Positions 32,624-39,836 of a DNA stretch of 50,460 bases are shown in pieces. How positions within the stretch are numbered: the first letter of the stretch is position 1; every line of letters begins with the position of its first letter. The position numbers were made by a program, and so were the translations under genes. Where the stretch lies: NCBI GenBank assembly GCA_900315755.1, contig ONAI01000009.1, forward strand, positions 1 to 50,460, written 5' to 3'. A model generated the notes under the pieces. That model saw nothing but the letters and a program-made list of their open reading frames with translations, ran no database searches and was not told the DNA's origin. The stretch is from an uncultured Ruminococcus sp. (GTDB lineage Bacteria > Bacillota > Clostridia > Oscillospirales > Ruminococcaceae).

Positions 32624-33994
32624 ATGAAAAAAGCGAAATTGTTATCACTCATATCAGCAGTTGTCATGCTTACCGGATGCGGAAGCGCCGGCAGTTCTTC
32701 AAAGGCTGATGACCAAAAGAAAAACGATGTACCAAGTCTTCCCGATTATGAACTCCTCTGGAACGATGAATTTGACGGTGATGAACTTGATGATTCGATA
32801 TGGAGCTACGATCCGCACGAGCCCGGCTGGACAAACAACGAGTTGCAGGAATATACCGAATCGACCGATAACGTGTTCCTGAGAGACGGAAAACTCGTAC
32901 TCAAAGCTATCAAAACAGAAAAAAATGGCAAGCCTTACTACACATCAGGAAAAGTAAAAACACAGAACAAAAAGGACTTTACTTACGGCAAGATCGTAAC
33001 AAGAGCCAAAGTTCCTGAGGGCAAGGGCTTATGGCCGGCTATCTGGATGATGCCAACGGACGAAAGTATATACGGTACATGGCCGAAATGCGGCGAGATA
33101 GATATTATGGAAATACTCGGAAGCCGTATTGATACCGCTTACGTTACTCTTCACTACGGCGAGCCTCATGGTGAACAGCAGGACACTCATATCCTCAAAT
33201 CAGGTTCTTATGCCGATAGTTTCCATGATTTCTCAGTTGAGTGGGAACCCGGCGAAATACGCTATTATGTTGACGGCGACCTCACTCTGACTGTCAACGA
33301 CTGGTACTCTGCTGATGCAAACGGAAATGAAAAAAAGTTCCCTGCCCCGTTCAATCAGCCATTCTACATTCAGATGAACCTTGCAGTCGGCGGTACATGG
33401 CCGGGAAATCCGGACGATACCACTAATTTTGACAAGGCTGAATTTGAGATCGACTACATCCGTGTATACCAGAAATTCAAATACGACAGAAACGTATCCA
33501 AGCCTGAGCCCAAAATGCGCGAACCTCTTGAAGACGGAAACTACATCCATAATGGTGATTTCTCAGTCGCAGAAGACCTTGAATACGATGTAGACTGGAA
33601 ATTCATGCTCTATGAGGGCGGTAAAGGAAGCGCCGAGATCAAGGATAATATGATCGTTATAACTACACAGAACGAAGGTACTCTTGATTACTCAGTTCAG
33701 CTTGTACAGCCTGAAATGCCGATCAGAAAGGGCAAAAAGTATAAGGTATCATTTGACGCCTGGGCGGACGAGGACCGCAACATCATAGTGTGCGTTTCAG
33801 CACCTAATGCAAGCTGGATAAGATACCTCAAGGATACCACGCTCGGTATCACGGCAGAAAGAAAGAATTATGAATTTGAATTTGAAATGAAGGACAGAGA
33901 TGATCCTAACGGAAGACTTGAATTCAATATGGGACACTGCGGCTCTACCGCTACTGTCTACCTGACTAATGTAAGATTGGAAGAAATAGGCTGA
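32624..33994 (+). CDS. GH16 endo-beta-glucanase lipoprotein with CBM-like domain
   Basis: The 456-residue protein has a lipoprotein signal with lipobox MLTGC (Cys19). A GH16 catalytic domain follows (about 40-300) with the active-site motif GEIDIMEILG: nucleophile Glu158, Asp160 and acid/base Glu163. The extra residue in E-x-D-x-x-E marks the laminarinase/beta-1,3-glucanase branch rather than lichenases. Residues about 320-455 form a beta-sandwich like CBM4/9 (YIHNGDFS...YKVSFDAWADE...). It is inferred to sit on the outer membrane face and to cut beta-1,3- or mixed-link glucans. It has its own AAGGAGG site and a downstream terminator. A TATAAT occurs at about 32574-32579, without a clear -35. 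Confidence 0.93.
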   Translation: MKKAKLLSLISAVVMLTGCGSAGSSSKADDQKKNDVPSLPDYELLWNDEFDGDELDDSIWSYDPHEPGWTNNELQEYTESTDNVFLRDGKLVLKAIKTEKNGKPYYTSGKVKTQNKKDFTYGKIVTRAKVPEGKGLWPAIWMMPTDESIYGTWPKCGEIDIMEILGSRIDTAYVTLHYGEPHGEQQDTHILKSGSYADSFHDFSVEWEPGEIRYYVDGDLTLTVNDWYSADANGNEKKFPAPFNQPFYIQMNLAVGGTWPGNPDDTTNFDKAEFEIDYIRVYQKFKYDRNVSKPEPKMREPLEDGNYIHNGDFSVAEDLEYDVDWKFMLYEGGKGSAEIKDNMIVITTQNEGTLDYSVQLVQPEMPIRKGKKYKVSFDAWADEDRNIIVCVSAPNASWIRYLKDTTLGITAERKNYEFEFEMKDRDDPNGRLEFNMGHCGSTATVYLTNVRLEEIG

Positions 33995-34026
33995 GTTCCT
34001 GAACCAATCGCTTTGTATATGTAAAT

Positions 34027-34062
34027 AAAGCAGTCTGCATTTATTGTGCAGGCTGCTTTTTA
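34027..34062 (+). terminator. Terminator of the GH16 gene
   Basis: AAAGCAGTCTGCA pairs with TGCAGGCTGCTTT with one G-T pair and ends in TTTTTATT. Another hairpin (GAGCCTATGTTT / AAACATAGGCTC) lies at about 34102-34131. Confidence 0.8.
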
Positions 34063-34192
34063 TTATGAGTTCGCGGTCAAAGATTCGCAAACTAAAACAG
34101 AGCCTATGTTTTGACCTAAACATAGGCTCCCCGCTGTGTTGACTATTCAAATTCGATGATCGCACCGTGAGCGAGTACGTGTATGCTCTGCT

Positions 34193-34251
34193 AAAAAAGT
34201 AAGCGAGCTCTCGCGAGCGTCAACGTGGAAGCCCGCGGGGGCTCCCCGCTG
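34193..34251. repeat. 59-bp repeat abutting the displaced tRNA-Ala fragment
   Basis: This segment is the exact reverse complement of 50402-50460, at the right edge of the window. It begins AAAAAAGTAAGCGAGCTC and ends GGGGGCTCCCCGCTG. Reading from the tRNA side it is a GC-rich hairpin followed by a T run, which suits a tRNA terminator that has become a dispersed repeat. Confidence 0.85.
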
Positions 34252-34296
34252 GTGGAGCATAGGGGACTTGAACCCCTGACCCCCACACTGCCAGTG
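34251..34296 (-). other. attL: displaced 3' end of tRNA-Ala
   Basis: These 46 bp repeat the 3' part of the tRNA-Ala at 41194-41269 (CCA end, acceptor 3' arm, T arm, variable loop and part of the anticodon stem-loop). They then diverge and lack the 5' half. Mismatches are only at 34267 and 34269 (T loop TTCAAGT here, TTCGAAT in the intact gene). The 27 bp at 34270-34296 are identical and must contain the crossover. Confidence 0.88.
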
Positions 34297-34391
34297 GATT
34301 TTCAAGCTTTTTCGGACTTGTTCATACTTAGCGTATTCGTCTATAAATCGGAATTTCCTTGTTGTATTCTATTCAGAGTTATAATAGTTTG

Positions 34392-34431
34392 TAGTGCCCT
34401 TAGTGCCCTCAAAGTGCCCTCATAGTGCCCT
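34392..34431. repeat. Left arm-type integrase sites
   Basis: The motif (T/A)AGTGCCCT occurs four times in the same orientation at 34392-34400, 34401-34409, 34412-34420 and 34423-34431, spaced 9-11 bp. Two more copies lie near the other end at 41104-41123. This is the expected arrangement for tyrosine-integrase arm sites. Confidence 0.75.
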
Positions 34432-34531
34432 GAAATTATCGTCAGAATAAGCTATAACTTGATCATTTAAATGATATTATACACTCTTGCAAGTGTAATG
34501 TCAATGAATATTTTTAGTATCGTATAATAAC

Positions 34532-34590
34532 AAAAAAACATCTGCACTCACCCCAGAGCAAAGGAGAAAAAACGAGTGCAGACGTTTTTT
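34532..34590 (-). terminator. Terminator of the satellite operon
   Basis: A long stem pairs AAAAACATCTGCACTC with GAGTGCAGACGTTTTT (one mismatch), with A and T runs on both strands. It lies 78 bp past the last minus-strand gene. Confidence 0.82.
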
Positions 34591-34667
34591 GAAAGAAGCG
34601 TTGCTTAAAGCTATATTTATTATATCATATTTCAGCCGAAAAGTCAAGGCTTTTGGCTATTTACCGC

Positions 34668-34892
34668 TTATTTCTTTATACAGTTGAGTGCATAAGCTCT
34701 TGCATCTTTCAAGGTTGTGAACTGCTGCTGACCTATACGGACAAACTTTGCGCCGATACGGTCAAACCTTTGGACTGTTGCTTTGCCTGTCGCTCTGTCA
34801 ACGGTCAATATAGATTTACGCTTTACGTCCTTACCGGATGCAGCTTTCAGGCGTTTCCGCATCTGCTCTCTCCAAGCTGTTGTAACTGCCAT
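34668..34892 (-). CDS. Small basic unknown satellite protein
   Basis: The 74-residue protein is strongly basic (many Lys and Arg) with a helical N-terminus (AWREQMRKRLKAASGKDVKRK) and a C-terminal helix (LKDARAYALNCIKK). I do not recognise it. The start has GAGGTGAAC upstream, and the preceding gene ends 15 bp away. As the last gene of the late operon, beside the terminase subunit, it might act in packaging or DNA binding; that is inference only. Confidence 0.7.
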   Translation of the reverse strand: MAVTTAWREQMRKRLKAASGKDVKRKSILTVDRATGKATVQRFDRIGAKFVRIGQQQFTTLKDARAYALNCIKK

Positions 34893-34907
34893 TGTCGTTC
34901 ACCTCGC

Positions 34908-35510
34908 TCAATCAAGATACTTTGTATAAGCCGGCATTTTATCAGGATGTTTGCGGACAAATTCAGCTATATCAGGGTGTTCGCTGAGAATATCCCTGTA
35001 AACTCTGCCGCTGCCGTCCACGTTGTTAATGTATCTGTTACCGTATTCAATACGCATTGCGCTTATGAATGACGAATAGATCATAGCTGTCGCAGATATC
35101 GCCGCAGGGCTGTTCAGCTCTCTTTCTCTTGCTGCCTTTCGCTCCTCGAATTTTGCCCTTGAAGCATTGAACGTGGAAATTATACCGTCTCTTATACCTG
35201 ACTTGAATTTGAGTATTAAAAGATCACTGAGTCCTCTGATAAGTCCTGTCTCGTTATAGTAACGGCAGATAATATAGTTACCGTGTATAGCCGGTGAGCC
35301 GTCCGAATAGTTCACGCCGGTAACAGGTTCATCCTTTCCGGCAGGAGCTTTGAGGAGTGAAACTATTTCCTCGTCTATTTCCTCATTTTCTATGATAAGT
35401 TTATCCGGAGTGCATCCAAGACGTGCGGCACACTGTCGGAGCTTATCCTCGTTCTCTACAAGTTCCACGACCTCGGGAGCGTGATTTGATGTTATCAGCA
35501 TTATTTTCAT
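34908..35510 (-). CDS. Unknown satellite protein
   Basis: The 200-residue protein has two parts. The N-terminal 100 residues (MKIMLITSNHAPEVVELVEN...GNYIICRYYNETGLIRGLSD) faintly recall the DUF3846 small phage proteins. The C-terminal helical and charged half (FNASRAKFEERKAARERELN...DILSEHPDIAEFVRKHPDKMP) matches nothing I know. The start at 35510 is chosen because GAGGT lies 8-9 bp upstream and it begins 4 bp after the terS stop; an earlier in-frame start would overlap terS by 50 bp. It is cotranscribed with terS. Confidence 0.72.
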   Translation of the reverse strand: MKIMLITSNHAPEVVELVENEDKLRQCAARLGCTPDKLIIENEEIDEEIVSLLKAPAGKDEPVTGVNYSDGSPAIHGNYIICRYYNETGLIRGLSDLLILKFKSGIRDGIISTFNASRAKFEERKAARERELNSPAAISATAMIYSSFISAMRIEYGNRYINNVDGSGRVYRDILSEHPDIAEFVRKHPDKMPAYTKYLD

Positions 35511-35514
35511 TTGT

Positions 35515-35922
35515 TTATACCTCATTTCCGGCATTGCTGCCATATTGTTTTTCCCATTTTTCAATCACCTTTTCAAGCGGTGACTGCTGTTTTGGCGGTG
35601 TTACCTTCTGATCGGATAGACGTTTTAAGGCTGCCGGACTTAGTCCTAACTCATTACTGAGCTTTCGGCAGAGTTCGCTTAAGTCTGTCCACGCTTGCAG
35701 AAGGGGATTTTTTCCGGTATTCCTTGCCCCTCGGTCTGACACCTTTTCAATGACCGGTTGTGCGCCTTCGTCCACGTATTGCTTGTATATCCTGTCACGT
35801 TCTGCCAGCGTTTCAGCGTAAACATTGATTATCAGGCTGAATTCAGACTTGTAGATGTTGAGTGCTTCAAGCTGACTGACGATTTCTTCCTTGTATGCTT
35901 TTATAGCGTTGTTTTCGTGCAT
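35515..35922 (-). CDS. terS: P27-family phage terminase small subunit
   Basis: The 135-residue protein has the Terminase_4/P27 pattern: a helical N-terminus, then AQPVIEKVSDRGARNTGKNPLLQAWTDLSELCRKLSNELGLSPAALKRL, with the NPLL..W block and the final GLSP-x-x-x-x-R/K-L. A small terminase recognises the pac or cos site of DNA to be packaged. There is no large subunit, portal or capsid gene near it. An isolated terS is the hallmark by which PICIs divert helper-phage packaging. The tail (PPKQQSPLEKVIEKWEKQYG) is a likely partner-binding helix. The ATG at 35922 follows AAGAAGGTG. Confidence 0.78.
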   Translation of the reverse strand: MHENNAIKAYKEEIVSQLEALNIYKSEFSLIINVYAETLAERDRIYKQYVDEGAQPVIEKVSDRGARNTGKNPLLQAWTDLSELCRKLSNELGLSPAALKRLSDQKVTPPKQQSPLEKVIEKWEKQYGSNAGNEV

Positions 35923-36093
35923 TTTTCACACCTTCTTTCATATAATGAATTGTTATTGTCACTACAATTGAACGTCGTTGCAGTGCTTTCTCTGCGCTTA
36001 TGGGGTATTTTATATTATTTTTATCTCAGATTTATGAGAAGTTACTGCCACCGTTTCAATTTACCGTTGGTATCATTATCTGGACTGGGGGTC

Positions 36094-36352
36094 GTAGTTG
36101 CTACGCCTAAAATAAGCTACTACGCTTAAGCAACGAAATATATGGGAATTCTCTTGTTTGTAGCAGCGTAGTAACTATAATCCTATAAAGTAGTATTTTG
36201 TGCTGTATTCAAAACATTATCCGTTATACTATCTAAAAATATTTTTTTATAAAAATCAGCTACTACGCTTCTACAATTGCCATAATTGGCTATATACCTT
36301 AGTTTGAGCGTAGTACCATAATATTCATCATAGCTTCTACACCTACTACGCC
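36094..36352. other. Candidate satellite replication origin with two iteron clusters
   Basis: The motif GCTACTACGC or its complement recurs. Left cluster: 36101-36106 (partial, in a CGTAG-TTG-CTACG palindrome), 36116-36127, and inverted at 36165-36175. Right cluster: 36258-36270, inverted at 36307-36317, and 36342-36352. Between them, 36176-36257 is strongly AT-rich. The origin lies immediately 3' of the primase-helicase gene, as SaPI origins do, where the Rep protein melts the AT-rich segment between iterons. Confidence 0.75.
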
Positions 36353-38499
36353 TTGTATTTCTTATCAGATAAGTATTCGGAAGCTATCCTCACCGGTAAC
36401 TTATACACGGTACTCGGTACGCCGTCCATACGCATTTTGCGAGGCTCATATCCAAGCTTACGCAAAACCCTTCCGATATTATCCGCAGTAAAGTTCCTGA
36501 GTTCGTCGCTGTACCGCATCTTGAAATCCGTTGCCGTAAAGTATTCCTCTCTGATCTCATAGCCGTTTCTTGGCTCTTGAATCATTGACAGAATATCTGC
36601 TATTTCCTGCTCTCCCTTCAATGCTTTGGAATGATGCTTGTTGAGGGAATTAAGCTGTTCAACTTCTTCTCTTGTAAGACGGAAGCAGCCTGAAAGAGTT
36701 TCGCCCCTTTTCAGTTCATTATCAACGATCACCTTGACCTCTGCCCATAATTGAAGGAAATCAAAGTTTCTGAATGTATCTCCCTTTATATCAATGAATC
36801 TATTATCATCTATCCTGATAGTCCAGAAACGTCTGTTTCCTGTTTCATCGACCAGAAAGTTCATATCATTTGTACTTCCGCAGAAGCTTGTACGCCGTGC
36901 GCTTGTCTGATATGTCCTTGCATACGGAAGCCGGTATTCATCGGTAGAATTAGTGATAAACGCTTTCAGAAGGTCAATATCCTTCCTAAGAGTGCTGCCT
37001 ATCTCACCAAGTTCACAAATCCATTTTGAAGTAAGCTGAATCGTGCTGTCCTTGTTCCTCGGGTCATAGCATCTTCCCTCTCCGAAATAATTAGGATGAA
37101 GCGCCAGTGCTTTCAATAGCTGAGTTTTTCCGAATCCCTGCGCTCCGCAGAGTACAAGCACACCGTCAGCATCAAACGGCTCTTCCTCTGAATTCATCAG
37201 TATTGCATAAGACTGCATCAGCCATTTTCTCAGAAGTATCATTGAGAAACTGTCATTCTCTATCGTAAGCATTTTGCATAATTCAGGGAATCTGCCTATA
37301 CCGTCCCATTTGGTGGAATTAATCATTTCAAGCAATGGATTGTAAGTGTTGAGCAGTGCGATATTTGATATTACAGAAGATACATTCTGAATATTCACGC
37401 CCTTGTAATCAGGATAATTCACCTTAAAATCATCTATTATCTCTTGCACGATCACCTGCGGAAGTGCGGCTTTTGAATACTCCGTAAACTTTACAGGCGA
37501 ATCTATCTCCATATCGTGGGTGATGATATTAGTGCGGATTTTTATGCTGTATTTGCTGAAATACTCTTCAAGCACGGGTCTTGTGAGATATTTCACATCG
37601 CTGCTCTTTTCAGAAGATATGCTGTTCTCAGCACTTGTTACCGTTTCGGGGATTTCATACAGCTTAGAGCGCTCAACAGCTTCACAGAGCATTTCCCTTG
37701 CCTTATCAAGTCCGACAGCAGAAGCAATATCCGAAATATCACCCTTGTTCTGCACATCAGGATATATCTCTTTAGCAGATATTGACCTGACCTGAATTCC
37801 GGCAGCACAAAGACTTCCTGCGGTATCGTGACCGGCTTTTGTTCCTGCATCATCGTTATCAGAAAGCACTATACAATTTTTCCCTGAGAGAAAGCTGTTA
37901 TACTCGGCTTTCCATTTGCTTCCTGCTCCGTTAGGACTTGTAGTTGCTGTGAATCCCATTTTTTCAAGAGTTTCAGCGTCCTTTTCACCCTCGGCGATAT
38001 AGACGGTATCACTGCCGGATATGCGGTCAAGATGATATAACGGCGGCTTGAATTTGCCAAGTCCTGCTTTTTTGTTGAACCCACCGTTTTCATATCTGTA
38101 CCAGAGAGCAGTTTTCTCACCTATACTGAATCTATCACAGGGAGAATGGAATTTGTATATCACTTTTTTCGCAACAGGTTCGCCTTTTTCGTCACAATAG
38201 ATATGTTCACGAATATCTGCACAGTCCTTCCAGTTCTTCTTTTTACCGGACAGATACAGTTCTTTAGGCTTTATACCTTTCGCATTGAGAATATCCTTGT
38301 AGCTGCATTTGTGCTTGCAGTCAATAAGGATTTGAGCCTCGCCGCTGCTGTTCCTGCCAACTGATATATACAGTTTATCCTTACCGCATACAGGGCAGAC
38401 AGCTCTGAGTTGATTTCCGCTTTCCTGCTTAATCGGAAATTTACCAATAAAGCTATCATACTTTTCTCGTTCTTCGTTAGTGAGTAATTCAGATATCAT
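36346..38499 (-). CDS. Primase-helicase: zinc finger, TOPRIM and VapE/VirE-type ATPase
   Basis: The 717-residue protein has a primase-type zinc finger at the N-terminus (C35-x2-C38, C61-K-H-K-C65). A TOPRIM nuclease/primase core follows (AEGEKD at 169-174, SDNDDAG at 213-219). From about 390 comes a VapE/VirE-family superfamily 3-like ATPase with Walker A GAQGFGKT (452-459), Walker B ICELGE, and the family block TDEYRLPYARTYQTSARRTSFCGSTNDMNFLVDETGNRRFW. It is the replication initiator candidate of the satellite, acting on the iterons just 3' of the gene; the last iteron overlaps its stop codon. It overlaps the excisionase stop by 4 bp (ATGA). Confidence 0.92.
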   Translation of the reverse strand: MISELLTNEEREKYDSFIGKFPIKQESGNQLRAVCPVCGKDKLYISVGRNSSGEAQILIDCKHKCSYKDILNAKGIKPKELYLSGKKKNWKDCADIREHIYCDEKGEPVAKKVIYKFHSPCDRFSIGEKTALWYRYENGGFNKKAGLGKFKPPLYHLDRISGSDTVYIAEGEKDAETLEKMGFTATTSPNGAGSKWKAEYNSFLSGKNCIVLSDNDDAGTKAGHDTAGSLCAAGIQVRSISAKEIYPDVQNKGDISDIASAVGLDKAREMLCEAVERSKLYEIPETVTSAENSISSEKSSDVKYLTRPVLEEYFSKYSIKIRTNIITHDMEIDSPVKFTEYSKAALPQVIVQEIIDDFKVNYPDYKGVNIQNVSSVISNIALLNTYNPLLEMINSTKWDGIGRFPELCKMLTIENDSFSMILLRKWLMQSYAILMNSEEEPFDADGVLVLCGAQGFGKTQLLKALALHPNYFGEGRCYDPRNKDSTIQLTSKWICELGEIGSTLRKDIDLLKAFITNSTDEYRLPYARTYQTSARRTSFCGSTNDMNFLVDETGNRRFWTIRIDDNRFIDIKGDTFRNFDFLQLWAEVKVIVDNELKRGETLSGCFRLTREEVEQLNSLNKHHSKALKGEQEIADILSMIQEPRNGYEIREEYFTATDFKMRYSDELRNFTADNIGRVLRKLGYEPRKMRMDGVPSTVYKLPVRIASEYLSDKKYKA

Positions 38500-38705
38500 T
38501 TTATCACCTCACTAACATCATCTGTCAAAGAATGTGAATTGAGGTATTCGTCCAGCGAATCACAGTTGACAAGTATCTTGTTTCCGGCTCTTATTGCACG
38601 GACAGTACCATTCAGACACCATTTTCTTACGATGTAAGAGGACAGACCTCTTGTTTTAGCTGCCTGAATTATCGGCAGCATTTCCGGTATTTTATTATTA
38701 ATCAT
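38496..38705 (-). CDS. Excisionase-like helix-turn-helix protein
   Basis: The 69-residue protein has a MerR/Xis-type winged helix pattern: MLPIIQAAKTRGLSSYIVRKWCLNGTVRAIRAGNKILVNCDSLDEYLNS. Such small proteins direct tyrosine integrases toward excision or act as regulators. AAAGGGG lies upstream of the ATG. It comes after the 52-residue gene in the minus-strand operon and overlaps the primase start by 4 bp. Confidence 0.82.
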   Translation of the reverse strand: MINNKIPEMLPIIQAAKTRGLSSYIVRKWCLNGTVRAIRAGNKILVNCDSLDEYLNSHSLTDDVSEVIK

Positions 38706-38807
38706 CAGCTTTTAGCAACCCCTTTCGTAAAAGAGTTTATTTCCGGCTTTTTTCAACGGATAAACATTGAATATCGGAAAATGTTTACAAAAAGTTAATA
38801 TTATCCG

Positions 38808-38836
38808 TTGCACCTGCTCCGCCAGTATGATATAAT
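38808..38836 (+). promoter_or_regulatory. SigA-type promoter of a short antisense RNA
   Basis: TTGCAC (38808-38813) and TATAAT (38831-38836) have a 17-bp spacer. The promoter points opposite to the flanking satellite operon. Confidence 0.75.
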
Positions 38837-38842
38837 AGGAGT

Positions 38843-38920
38843 AAAGCAGGTACTATCTTTGTGTGCTTAGGTATTTGCTTAAACGTCTGACGGTTGCCGC
38901 CGTTGGACGTTTTTTATTTT
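38843..38920 (+). ncRNA. Candidate 75-80 nt antisense RNA in the satellite
   Basis: The RNA would start at about 38843 and end at a 12-bp hairpin (AACGTCTGACGG at 38882-38893, loop TTGCCG, CCGTTGGACGTT at 38900-38911) followed by TTTTTATTTT. No start codon with a ribosome binding site is inside. It is antisense to the untranslated segment and stop codon of the 52-residue gene, upstream of the excisionase, so it could control early-operon expression. Confidence 0.65.
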
Positions 38921-39072
38921 GCCTGATTGGAAAGCTGACCTTTTTTCTTCCAGTAATTAGCGGTATGCTGTTTGACTTTCTCCTTGTTAGCCCTTCGCCA
39001 TTTTCGGTAATACTCACGCCTTGCAAGGATAGCAGCCTGTTCTTCCTGAGTAAGATTTGAAATATCTTTCAT
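38914..39072 (-). CDS. Short basic phage-type peptide, first gene of the satellite operon
   Basis: The 52-residue product starts MKDISNLTQEEQAAILARRE and continues YYRKWRRANKEKVKQHTANYWKKK. This is a helical, very basic pattern (YYRxWRxANKxKVxxHxxxYWxKK) often seen in small open reading frames of Clostridial phages; its function is unknown. The start has AGGTGGTG 6 bp upstream, a strong site. The stop lies in the T tract of the antisense RNA terminator. It is the first gene transcribed leftward from the divergent switch. Confidence 0.8.
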   Translation of the reverse strand: MKDISNLTQEEQAAILARREYYRKWRRANKEKVKQHTANYWKKKGQLSNQAK

Positions 39073-39097
39073 TTTATCACCACCTAAAAAATAATAC

Positions 39098-39145
39098 TTG
39101 ACTTACGTCTAAATATAGTATATAATAATAAACAGAAAATAACAA
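39098..39145. promoter_or_regulatory. Overlapping divergent promoters of the satellite switch
   Basis: Plus strand: TTGACT (39098-39103), 17 bp, TATAAT (39121-39126), reading to the Xre regulator and integrase. Minus strand: TTGTTA (39140-39145), 17 bp, TATACT (39117-39122), reading to the replication operon. The two -10 boxes overlap, so the promoters should exclude each other, as in a lysogeny-type switch. Confidence 0.75.
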
Positions 39146-39215
39146 GTAGAACAAAATAATAATTTCACACCATTATCGTGAATATAGTACAGAATAATAT
39201 ACCGAGGTGAAATAG

Positions 39216-39836
39216 ATGATATTTAATAATGAAACAAGCATAATTCTTTCAAAAAGGCTAAAGGAACTTAGAGAAGAAAGAGGTATCTCACAGGAAACGC
39301 TACTTGAACAACTCAATTCAGCAGGAATAAAAATTAGCCTTATTTCATTAAAAAACTATGAGGTGACAGAACAGCACCATTCTAAATTTCTCGCCGTAAA
39401 TGGAATGAATACAGAATTTCTTTTCAATATTGCTGAATTCTATGGCGTATCAATTGACTATCTTCTTGGACGTACAGATACACGTTCTCCGAATCCTGAT
39501 ATACAATCAGCGTGTGAATATACCGGACTATCTGAGAAATCAATTGAGAAGTTAAAAGGGATAACTCATTTTGAATTCGATAATTCCGTAAACACTGAGA
39601 ATGCTAACATTATTGATATGTTTATCCAATCAAAATATTTTGAAAATTTAATATCACTGCTATTAACCTTATATAATTGTTCGGCTGAAGGCGGTGATAT
39701 TGAGAGTTCAAAAAACTTTGAAGAGTTTACTAATATAGGTCGTTCCAATATTGCTTGCAAATTGGCGCGATCAGATTTAAAAGATATTATGACTTATATT
39801 TGTGACGAATTCGACAGGAGGAAAAACAATGGCTAA
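39216..39836 (+). CDS. Xre-family regulator (candidate master repressor)
   Basis: The 206-residue protein has an N-terminal Cro/CI-type helix-turn-helix (SKRLKELREERGISQETLLEQLNSAG...SLISLKNYE...LFNIAEFYGVSIDYLLGRTD, residues 8-90). The C-terminal helical region of 110 residues is of unknown type. By position it is the counterpart of the SaPI Stl or phage CI repressor: divergent from the replication operon and cotranscribed with the integrase, whose ATG it overlaps by 8 bp. No protease-like domain or Ala-Gly cleavage site is evident, so derepression by a helper protein rather than by RecA is plausible but not shown. Confidence 0.85.
   Translation: MIFNNETSIILSKRLKELREERGISQETLLEQLNSAGIKISLISLKNYEVTEQHHSKFLAVNGMNTEFLFNIAEFYGVSIDYLLGRTDTRSPNPDIQSACEYTGLSEKSIEKLKGITHFEFDNSVNTENANIIDMFIQSKYFENLISLLLTLYNCSAEGGDIESSKNFEEFTNIGRSNIACKLARSDLKDIMTYICDEFDRRKNNG

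Noticed and set aside
38863-39060. 65-codon plus-strand frame in the satellite
   Set aside because: It starts at GTG without a ribosome binding site and is antisense to the well-supported 52-residue gene; the short antisense RNA explains the promoter here.
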